A stretch of 34,755 nucleotides of DNA from Kiloniellales bacterium (GTDB lineage Bacteria > Pseudomonadota > Alphaproteobacteria > Kiloniellales > JAKSBE01): contig JAKSBE010000169.1 of the NCBI GenBank assembly GCA_022361275.1, positions 1 through 34,755 of the forward strand. Direction: 5' to 3'. The notes under the pieces were generated by a model. It saw only the letters and a program-made list of their open reading frames with translations, did no database searches and was not told the origin of the DNA. Made by a program: the position numbers and the translations under genes. This document shows, one piece after another, positions 27,733-34,755 of the stretch (positions are counted from its first letter, which is position 1; each line of letters begins with the position of its first letter).

Positions 27733-28959
27733 GTGGGACGGAAAAGGCGCCGCAAGCAGCCGCAAAGGCCGAAGACGACAGGAAAGCCCGCGCCGAGGAA
27801 GACGCCGGGGGCGACTTCCGTGCGTCCGGAACGGACCCAGCGCCTTTGGCTGGTCCTCGGGGCGGCCGGTCTCTTTTTCAGCGGTTCCCTGATCGGCTCG
27901 GTGATCGGAACCCAGATCGCCCGCCAGGACTTCGATGCCAGGTTGGCGGCCCTGGAACGGCCCGCGCCGGCCAGAGCGACGCCTGGGCCGACGCCCGGGA
28001 TCTGGCGGCGGGAGCCGTCCAAGCATGCCCTGACCGTCTTTCTTCCGGCCAGGCCGGGCGTGTCGGAGCCCGACGCGGCGCCGCCCGGCAGCAGGGCGCC
28101 GCAACGCGGGGAGTTGGAAAGCGCGCCGGAGACGGTCCCGAAGCGGCCGTCCGCTGCGGCGAGGGCCGGCGCGCCTCCGGACGATCCGATCGAAGCGCCG
28201 ACGCAGCAGGCGCATGTCAGCCCGGTTCAGGAACCGGCTTGGCAGCGCTATGCCGTGAAGGTCTCCGGGGCCGGAGAGCGTCCGGCGATCGCCATCGTGC
28301 TCGACGATCTCGCCCTCAACCTGCCGAACACGCGCAAGGTGATCACTCTACCGGCGCCGCTCTCCCTGGCCTTCATGACCTACGGCTACGACCTGCGGCG
28401 CCTGACCCGGAGGGCCCGGGACGCCGGCCATGAGCTGCTGGTGCACATGCCGATGGAACCCCAGGACCGCTCGACCGATCCCGGCCCGAACGTCCTTGTC
28501 ACGGGCATGTCCGACGCCGATCTGGCGCAGCGCGTGGCGTGGGGGCTGGGCCGTTTCGAAGGCTTCGTCGGGGTCAACAACCACATGGGCAGCCGCTTCA
28601 CGGCCTCGGCGCCGGACATGGCCCGGGTCATGGAAGCGCTCAAGCGTCGCGGTCTCTTGTTCCTCGATTCCCAGACCATATCCGGCAGCGTCGGCGGCCA
28701 GGTGGCCGCGGCCCACGGCGTGCCCTTCGCCCGGCGCGACATCTTCATCGACAACACGCCGGAACCGGAGGAAATCCGAACCCAGCTCGCGAAGCTGGAA
28801 CGCCTGGCGAGCCGCCGCGGCTACGCTGTCGGCATCGGCCATCCTTACAATGAGACGATCGAGGCACTGGAAGCCTGGATTCCCGATGCCAAGGCCCGCG
28901 GCTTCGTCTTCGTGCCGATCAGCAACATAGTGGCACGGGCGGCCAAGGCCTCCGGCTGA
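27733..28959 (+). CDS. Divergent polysaccharide deacetylase family protein (YibQ/DUF610-like)
   Basis: The protein has 408 residues from GTG 27733, preceded by TAAGGA. It has a basic N-terminus (MGRKRRRKQPQRPK), one membrane segment at about 37-60, and a Pro/Ala/Arg-rich linker to about residue 170. A NodB-like domain of about 230 residues follows, typical of the divergent polysaccharide deacetylase (YibQ) family. Family motifs visible are IAIVLDDLALN, HELLVHMPMEP, VNNHMGSRFT and GYAVGIGHPYNETIEAL. The HxxxH metal triad of true deacetylases is not obvious, so catalytic activity is unproven. It is likely anchored in the inner membrane with its domain in the periplasm. It separates trpE from trpG and runs against both. 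Confidence 0.85.
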   Translation: MGRKRRRKQPQRPKTTGKPAPRKTPGATSVRPERTQRLWLVLGAAGLFFSGSLIGSVIGTQIARQDFDARLAALERPAPARATPGPTPGIWRREPSKHALTVFLPARPGVSEPDAAPPGSRAPQRGELESAPETVPKRPSAAARAGAPPDDPIEAPTQQAHVSPVQEPAWQRYAVKVSGAGERPAIAIVLDDLALNLPNTRKVITLPAPLSLAFMTYGYDLRRLTRRARDAGHELLVHMPMEPQDRSTDPGPNVLVTGMSDADLAQRVAWGLGRFEGFVGVNNHMGSRFTASAPDMARVMEALKRRGLLFLDSQTISGSVGGQVAAAHGVPFARRDIFIDNTPEPEEIRTQLAKLERLASRRGYAVGIGHPYNETIEALEAWIPDAKARGFVFVPISNIVARAAKASG

Positions 28960-28964
28960 AGCCG
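28951..28964. terminator. Weak hairpin in the convergent yibQ-like/trpE gap
   Basis: CCGGC and GCCGG pair around TGAA at the end of the yibQ-like gene. No T-run follows on either strand, so transcription end by this hairpin alone is doubtful. Listed because it lies at the convergent 3' ends. Confidence 0.2.
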
Positions 28965-28990
28965 GCTGCCAGACCGCTTGCCTACCGCTC

Positions 28991-30499
28991 TCAGCCCTTC
29001 TGGGCGGCGTAGCGCATGGCTTCCTCGGCCGCCCGGATGACGGCCCGGGCCTTGTTGCAGCTCTCCTGGTACTCGGCTTCCGGATCGCTGTCGGCGACGA
29101 TGCCGCCGCCGGCCTGGATCTGGACCTTGCCGTCCTTCACCAGCGCCGTGCGCAGGGCGATGCAGGTGTCCATGGCTCCGCCGGCGCCGAAGTAGCCGAC
29201 GGTCCCCGCGTAGATGCTGCGCCGCTCCGGCTCCAGTTCGTCGATGATCTCCATGGCCCGGACCTTGGGGGCGCCCGACACCGTGCCGGCGGGAAACCCG
29301 GCAACCAGGGCGCTCATGGCGTCCTCGCCCTCGGCCAGCTCGCCGATCACGTGGGACACGATGTGCATGACGTGGCTGTAGGTCTCGATGGTGAACTGCT
29401 CCGTGACCTTGACGCTGCCGACCTTGGCGACCCGGCCGACGTCGTTGCGGCCGAGGTCCAGCAGCATCAGGTGCTCGGCGCGCTCCTTGGGGTCGGCGAG
29501 CAGTTCTTCCGCCAGCTGCCGGTCCTCTTCGGCGTTGCGCCCGCGCGGCCGGGTGCCCGCCAGGGGCCGGATCGTCACCTCGTTCTCGCGCAGCCGGACC
29601 AGGATCTCGGGGCTGGAGCCGACGATGGAGAAGCCGCCGAGGTCGAGGAAGAACAGGAAGGGCGAGGGGTTGAGCCGGCGCAGGGCGCGGTAGAGCGCGA
29701 AGGGCGGCAGAGCGAAGGGCAGGGTGAAGCGCTGCGAAAGAACGACCTGGAAGACGTCGCCGGCGAAGATGTACTCCTTGCCGCGCTCGACCATGGCCCG
29801 GAAGGCCTCCGGCGTCATGTTGGACTGCGGCTCGGGCAGCGCGGCGGCCGTCTCGACCGGCTCGCGCCGGTAGGGCAGGGAGCGCTCGAAGTCGACCAGC
29901 GAGTCGGACAAGCGCTCGCAGGCCTGGGCGTAGGCGGCACTGGCACCGATCTCCGGATCGGGCCAGACCGGCGAAAAGACCGTGATCAGGTCCTCGACCC
30001 GGTCGAAGACCGCGATCACGCTGGGGCGCAGGAAGACGGCCTCGGGCACCCCCAGGACATCCGGGTTCTCGTCGGGCAGGCGCTCCATCTGCCGGACCAT
30101 GTCGTAGCCCATGAAGCCGACCAGGGCCGAAGCCATGGGCGGCAGCCCCGGCGGCAGGTCGATGCGCGATTCCGCGACCAGCGCCCTGAGCGTCTCCAGC
30201 GGCTTGCCCGGCAAGGGCTCGAAGCTCCGCAGGTCGAAATGGGCCTTGCGGTTGATCTCGGCACGCCCGTCGCGGCAGCGCCAGATCAGGTCCGGCTTGC
30301 GGCCGAGAAAGGAGTAGCGGCCGATGGTCGTGCCGCCCTCCACGGACTCGAACAGGAAGCTGTTGGGCCGGCCGTCGGCCAGCTTCAGGAAGGCGGAGAC
30401 CGGGGTTTCCAGGTCGGCGACCAGGGTGGTCGAGACGATCTGCGCCCGGCCCGCGTCGTAGGCTCGGGCGAAGGCCGCGAGATCCGGCTGCGCGCGCAT
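28991..30499 (-). CDS. trpE: Anthranilate synthase component I
   Basis: TrpE makes anthranilate from chorismate with ammonia from TrpG. The protein has 502 residues. The N-terminal feedback site is visible as SFLFESVEGG (residues 47-56), the version of the LLES element that binds tryptophan. The chorismate-binding domain shows PLAGTRPRG, LLADPKERAEHLMLLDLGRN, GEDAMSALVAGFPAGTVSGA and KVRAMEIIDELEP. The start codon follows the ppiD stop by 4 bases, so it is co-translated with ppiD. No attenuator can lie in so short a gap. Feedback by tryptophan is the expected control. Confidence 0.97.
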   Translation of the reverse strand: MRAQPDLAAFARAYDAGRAQIVSTTLVADLETPVSAFLKLADGRPNSFLFESVEGGTTIGRYSFLGRKPDLIWRCRDGRAEINRKAHFDLRSFEPLPGKPLETLRALVAESRIDLPPGLPPMASALVGFMGYDMVRQMERLPDENPDVLGVPEAVFLRPSVIAVFDRVEDLITVFSPVWPDPEIGASAAYAQACERLSDSLVDFERSLPYRREPVETAAALPEPQSNMTPEAFRAMVERGKEYIFAGDVFQVVLSQRFTLPFALPPFALYRALRRLNPSPFLFFLDLGGFSIVGSSPEILVRLRENEVTIRPLAGTRPRGRNAEEDRQLAEELLADPKERAEHLMLLDLGRNDVGRVAKVGSVKVTEQFTIETYSHVMHIVSHVIGELAEGEDAMSALVAGFPAGTVSGAPKVRAMEIIDELEPERRSIYAGTVGYFGAGGAMDTCIALRTALVKDGKVQIQAGGGIVADSDPEAEYQESCNKARAVIRAAEEAMRYAAQKG

Positions 30500-30503
30500 C
30501 GGC

Positions 30504-32390
30504 TCAGATGTTGCCGGTCAGCTGATCGACCAGCTGTTGGTTCACCGTAATGTCGTAGCGGTCGCGCAGCGCCGCGATGAACTGCGCCATGAAGTCCTGC
30601 TGCAGGCCTGCGCCGAGCTGATCGCGCAGCGCCGCCAAGCCTTGGGCGTCGTTTACCGGATCGGCGGGCAAGATCTCGACCAGCCTGGCAACGACGTAGC
30701 CGTCCGGCGCAGGCGCCGTGACCACGCCGTTGGGCTTGGCCTCGAAGAGCCGGGTGGTCAGCTCGGCCGCGGGCACCTTTTCGGAGCCGGTGTCGTCACG
30801 GCGCAGGGGCTCGGTCTTGGTCAGGCTCAGGCCTTCGCTCTGGCCGATCCCGGCCAGATCGCCCGCCTCGCTGAGCCTCTGCGCCAGGCTCTCGGCCCTT
30901 TCGCGGAGCTGACGGTCGATCTCCTGCTCGCGCCAGGCAGTGAGGACCTCTTCGCGCACCTCGGCGAAGGGCCGCCTGGCGCTGGGCGTGATCGCGTCGA
31001 CCCGGACCACGAAATAGTTGCCGCCCGCGGTCTCGATGACCAGACTCTCGCCGCCGCTCTCCAGGTTGAAGGCCTCGCGCAGGAAGGGGCCGGTATCGGG
31101 GAGGCCGGTCACTTCCTGCCCCGCCGGGTCCTGCCCGCTTCGCGCGACGGCCTCGACCTGTCTGACCGCCAGGCCCAGGGTGTTGGAGACCTCTTCCAGG
31201 GTGGCGCCGCGGCCCAGTGCGTCGTCGAGCTCGCCGGCCGTGCCCAGGATCCGGTCCATCGCCTCGATCTCCGTGAGCTCTTGTTCCAGGCTTTCGCGGA
31301 CCTCCGCGAAGCCGGGCTCCCTCCGCGGCTCGATCGTGCCGACCCGGACCATGTGCCAGCCGAGCGGTGACTCGAGGGGCGCGCTGATCTGCTCCGGCTC
31401 GAGCGTGAAGACCGCGTCGGCGATCTCCGGAAGAAGCTCCTCCTTGGCCAGCGAGCCGAGGTTGATCGGCGCCGTGCCGGTCACCTCCTGGGCGACGGCA
31501 GCGAAATCGGCTCCGGAGGCCAGCTTGTCGGCGGCCTCCTGGGCGGCGGCTTCGTCGGGGAGGATGAACTGCTCGACCTGGCGCCGCTCCGGCTCCACGA
31601 ACTCGTCCCGGCGCTCCTCGTAGGCGGCCCGCAGGTCCTCCTCGGAAATGATGACTTCTGCGGTCATCTCGGGCACCGAAAGATGAATGTAGGAAAGGCT
31701 TCGGTACTCCGGTGCCATGAAGCGGCTGCCGTTTTCCTCGTAGAAGGTCTGGAGCGCCGCTTCCTCCGGATCGGCAGGCGGCTCGATCCCCGAGCGCGGC
31801 AACAGCAGATACTCTGCGATCCGCCGCTCCGAGCGGTAGCGATAGAGGATATTCGCCAGGCTCTCCGGGGCGCTGATGCCCTCGGTGACCGCGGCGTTGA
31901 TCTGCTCCTGGCTGGTCTCACGGCGCAACTGGTCCAGCAGCATGCGCTCGGTCATGTTTACCGTCAGCAGGGTCTGCTCGAAGATTACACGGTCGAACTC
32001 CCCGGCCGCGTTCTGGAAGGCCGAGATCTCGTGGACCGTATTGCGCAGCTGGTCGTCGCTCACCACCAGCCCCATGTCGCGGGAGAGCTGGTCGAGCAGG
32101 GCCCGGTTGCTCAGCTCGCCGAGGACCTGATCGATCAGGCCGAAGCTCCGCGCCTGGCGCATGTCCATCGGCTGGCCCAGCATCTGCTCGATGCGGTTCA
32201 TCGACTGCCGCAAGGCCCGGTCGAAGTCCTCCCGCGGCACCTGGGTGTCCTCGACCTGCAGCACCGAGTTGCTGGCTGCGGGGCCGCGAACGATGTCGCC
32301 GATGCCCCAGACCGCGAAACTCAGGATCAAGAGCCCGAAGAGGATGAAGGTGAGGACCTTGGCTCCGGTCTTGCGTAGGCTGTCCAACAT
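30504..32390 (-). CDS. ppiD: Periplasmic peptidyl-prolyl isomerase/foldase PpiD
   Basis: PpiD is an inner-membrane-anchored chaperone that meets proteins leaving the Sec channel. It has 628 residues, typical of the family. One N-terminal membrane segment (about 12-34) is followed by a SurA-like chaperone region and a parvulin (PpiC) domain at about 255-360 (LGSLAKEELLPEIADAVF, SPLGWHMVRVG). A C-terminal region of about 250 residues follows. Many periplasmic parvulins of this class lack high isomerase activity, and that cannot be judged here. It begins a ppiD-trpE unit and is divergent from tpiA. Confidence 0.92.
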   Translation of the reverse strand: MLDSLRKTGAKVLTFILFGLLILSFAVWGIGDIVRGPAASNSVLQVEDTQVPREDFDRALRQSMNRIEQMLGQPMDMRQARSFGLIDQVLGELSNRALLDQLSRDMGLVVSDDQLRNTVHEISAFQNAAGEFDRVIFEQTLLTVNMTERMLLDQLRRETSQEQINAAVTEGISAPESLANILYRYRSERRIAEYLLLPRSGIEPPADPEEAALQTFYEENGSRFMAPEYRSLSYIHLSVPEMTAEVIISEEDLRAAYEERRDEFVEPERRQVEQFILPDEAAAQEAADKLASGADFAAVAQEVTGTAPINLGSLAKEELLPEIADAVFTLEPEQISAPLESPLGWHMVRVGTIEPRREPGFAEVRESLEQELTEIEAMDRILGTAGELDDALGRGATLEEVSNTLGLAVRQVEAVARSGQDPAGQEVTGLPDTGPFLREAFNLESGGESLVIETAGGNYFVVRVDAITPSARRPFAEVREEVLTAWREQEIDRQLRERAESLAQRLSEAGDLAGIGQSEGLSLTKTEPLRRDDTGSEKVPAAELTTRLFEAKPNGVVTAPAPDGYVVARLVEILPADPVNDAQGLAALRDQLGAGLQQDFMAQFIAALRDRYDITVNQQLVDQLTGNI

Positions 32391-32520
32391 GGCGGGCTCG
32401 GGTCTCCCGGTCTCGGCGCGCGGCTTCGCGGGCGAGCAGCAGCGCAGGGCGCCGGCTCGCGACGGGGCGGCATCTTAGAGTCGCGGCATTTGCCCGGCAA
32501 CACGCAAATCCGGCCGGGCT

Positions 32521-32549
32521 TTGCGGCGCTTGCAGCGCTGTGCTAAGGC
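32521..32549 (+). promoter_or_regulatory. Candidate tpiA promoter
   Basis: TTGCGG (32521-32526) and TAAGGC (32544-32549) lie 17 bases apart in the 192-base divergent ppiD/tpiA gap. The -35 matches the sigma-70 consensus at 3 of 6 and the -10 only partly. A Shine-Dalgarno-like GAGGGGAGGG lies 9 bases before the tpiA ATG. Confidence 0.35.
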
Positions 32550-32582
32550 ACTGAAAGAGTGGACGAGGGGAGGGCCCGGAAC

Positions 32583-33350
32583 ATGCGGCGCAAGCTGATC
32601 GCCGGCAACTGGAAGATGAACGGCCTGCGCGCCTCTGCCGCGAGTCTGATTCAGGAACTGCTCGACGGAATCTCCGGCGCCGAGCCGTCCTTCGAGCTAC
32701 TGGCCTGCGAGCTACTGGTCTGTCCGCCCGCCTGCCTGCTGGAGACCGTCGGCGGCCTGACCGCCGGAACGCCGGTCGAGCTCGGCGGCCAGGACTGCCA
32801 CTGCGCCGAGGCCGGCGCCCATACGGGCGACATCTCGGCGGTCATGCTGAAGGACGCCGGCTGTGCCTACGTCATCCTCGGCCATTCCGAGCGACGCAGC
32901 GACCACGGCGAGTCCGATGCCCTGGTCCGGGCCAAGGCCGGCGCCGCGCTGGCCGCCGGATTGACCCCCATCGTCTGCGTCGGCGAGACCGCGGCCGAGC
33001 GGGACGACGGCCGGACGCTGGCCGTCGTCGAGACCCAGTTGGCAGGCTCCCTGCCGGAACTCGGTCCGGGACGGCCCCCAATCATCGCCTACGAGCCGGT
33101 CTGGGCGATCGGCAGCGGACGGACCCCCAGCACGTCCGAGGTCGGCGAGGTCCACGGGGGGGTCCGGCGCTGGCTCGAGGCGCGGCTGGGCGCCGAGGCC
33201 GCTGCCGCCGTCCGGATCCTCTACGGCGGCTCGATGAAGCCGGGCAACGCCGCCGAGCTCCTGGCGGTTCCGGACGTCGACGGCGGCCTGATCGGCGGCG
33301 CCAGCCTCAAGGCGGAGGACTTCCTGGCCATTGCCCGGGCCTGCGGCTAG
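32583..33350 (+). CDS. tpiA: Triosephosphate isomerase
   Basis: TpiA interconverts dihydroxyacetone phosphate and glyceraldehyde 3-phosphate. It has 255 residues from ATG 32583; GTG 32559 is in frame but lies before the purine-rich ribosome site. The catalytic residues are N9 and K11 (AGNWKMN), H101 (ILGHSERR) and E171 ([11 protein letters not shown]), with [10 protein letters not shown] binding phosphate. A 15-base tandem duplication at 32694-32723 repeats five residues ([10 protein letters not shown]) just before the CPPA turn, which makes the beta-2 strand region longer than usual. The active-site residues are unaffected. Confidence 0.98.
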   Translation: MRRKLIAGNWKMNGLRASAASLIQELLDGISGAEPSFELLACELLVCPPACLLETVGGLTAGTPVELGGQDCHCAEAGAHTGDISAVMLKDAGCAYVILGHSERRSDHGESDALVRAKAGAALAAGLTPIVCVGETAAERDDGRTLAVVETQLAGSLPELGPGRPPIIAYEPVWAIGSGRTPSTSEVGEVHGGVRRWLEARLGAEAAAAVRILYGGSMKPGNAAELLAVPDVDGGLIGGASLKAEDFLAIARACG

Positions 33351-33364
33351 CATCGGGACCAAGC

Positions 33365-33414
33365 CTCTAGCCCGCATTTCTCACCGTGACCACGGTGAGA
33401 AATGCGGGCTAGAG
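33365..33414. repeat. 24-bp perfect palindrome (element C) between tpiA and secG
   Basis: The arms 33365-33388 and 33391-33414 are exact reverse complements over 24 bases with a 2-base AC centre (left arm begins CTCTAGCCCGCATTTC). No T-run follows. The CTAGAG terminus resembles element B at 27501-27553. It lies 15 bases after the tpiA stop and may affect tpiA mRNA stability or be a dispersed repeat. Confidence 0.85.
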
Positions 33415-33578
33415 CTAAGGTCAGCGACCGCGCTTCGCCGCAGGCGGGAAATCCAGGCTGGCCATGATCTCCCGGAGCCGTTAAAAAGCTGCGGCGACCT
33501 AAACCCAGGCAGCGGTCCCATCTCGGTCCCGGCTCATGGGTTGCACGCGCCTCCGCAAAAAACTACGAGACCCAATCG

Positions 33579-33932
33579 ATGACCACCGTCCTTCTCGTCA
33601 TCCACCTGCTTCTTGCGATCGCCATGATCGGCACGGTCTTGCTCCAGAAGAGCGAGGGCGGCGGCCTCGGCATCGGCGGGGGCGGCGGAGGCGGGGGCGG
33701 CGGCATGGGCGGCTTCCTGACCGGCCGCGGCACGGCGAACCTGCTGACCCGGACCACGGCGATCCTGGCCGCCTGCTTCATGGTGACCAGCCTGACCCTT
33801 ACACTCTTGGCCGGCAGCGGTCGGGAGGCGGATTCGATCCTCGACGCGCCGATCCAGGGCGACGTGGCGCCGGCTGCGCCCGGCGACAGCGCGCCGGCCG
33901 AACCGGAGGGACCATCGGTCCCGGTTCAGTGA
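33579..33932 (+). CDS. secG: Preprotein translocase subunit SecG
   Basis: SecG stabilises the SecYEG channel and aids SecA cycling. It has 117 residues with two membrane segments (about 3-21 and 56-79), as expected for SecG. The connecting loop QKSEGGGLG is the conserved SecG signature and is followed by a run of ten consecutive glycines. The C-terminal tail of about 35 residues is rich in Ala, Pro, Glu and Asp. tpiA-secG-pyrG is the usual alphaproteobacterial order. The ribosome-binding site before ATG 33579 is weak. Confidence 0.95.
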   Translation: MTTVLLVIHLLLAIAMIGTVLLQKSEGGGLGIGGGGGGGGGGMGGFLTGRGTANLLTRTTAILAACFMVTSLTLTLLAGSGREADSILDAPIQGDVAPAAPGDSAPAEPEGPSVPVQ

Positions 33933-34138
33933 CCGGCCCCGGAAACCCAGGACAGCCGCGCCGCGAATCGAGACCGCTTCCTTCCTTTCCGGTCATGGAA
34001 AGGCTCCGCGCGCGGCCGCCGTCGGGGCCCTGGACAGGCTCCGTTTCAAGGGCTTTTCGCAGGAATTCCGCAGACTATATGACAAATCGATTGCGTCGTC
34101 GTCCCGAGGCTTGCCCCGTGCGGTCGATAGACCGATAG

Positions 34139-34755
<617 letters not shown>

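Noticed and set aside
27594-28433. A 279-codon plus-strand frame overlapping the yibQ-like gene
   Set aside because: It is off-frame to a gene with recognisable family motifs and has no motifs of its own.

Overview
The window is a stretch of core chromosome from a GC-rich alphaproteobacterium, probably near Rhodospirillales or a related order. Three things point there: the gene order, a GTTC-N7-GTTC LexA box in front of lexA (the alphaproteobacterial SOS box), and strongly GC-biased codon use. There is no rRNA, tRNA, CRISPR array, prophage, insertion sequence or integrase. Almost every gene is a recognisable housekeeping gene, and about thirty coding sequences fill the window.

Layout, left to right. 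1-2368: lipoprotein-release ABC exporter, with the end of one LolC/E-type permease, the ATPase lolD, and a second complete LolC/E permease. 2471-5956: dnaE. 6236-12196: rpsB-tsf-pyrH-frr-uppS-cdsA-dxr, covering translation and isoprenoid or phospholipid precursors. 12330-17057: rseP-bamA-skp-fabZ, covering envelope biogenesis. 17165-19982: gltA and gltX on the minus strand, with comEC divergent from gltX. 22300-27336: minus-strand unit trpG-trpD-trpC-moaC-moeA, then lexA with its own SOS-controlled promoter. 27733-28959: a membrane-anchored divergent polysaccharide deacetylase (YibQ type) on the plus strand. 28991-32390: ppiD-trpE on the minus strand. 32583-34755: tpiA, secG and the start of pyrG on the plus strand.

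This order closely follows the ancestral alphaproteobacterial order, which makes departures informative. The clearest is that lpxD (normally between skp and fabZ) and lpxA-lpxI-lpxB (normally between fabZ and gltA) are all missing, while the genes on every side are intact. Selective loss of the lipid A genes, keeping fabZ for fatty-acid synthesis, would suggest either relocation of the lpx genes or a cell without lipid A. The second departure is an extra LolC/E permease between lolD and dnaE, so lolD is flanked by two paralogous permeases.

The intergenic regions hold several perfect or near-perfect palindromes (5956-6015, 16454-16486, 27443-27489, 27501-27553, 33365-33414) that look like dispersed palindromic repeats. 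They also hold promoter or operator arrangements for rpsB, gltA, lexA and trpG, a promoter-like sequence inside pyrH, and a potentially structured rpsB leader. No dedicated novel enzyme system was seen. The lipid A gap and the regulatory elements are the parts most worth following up.
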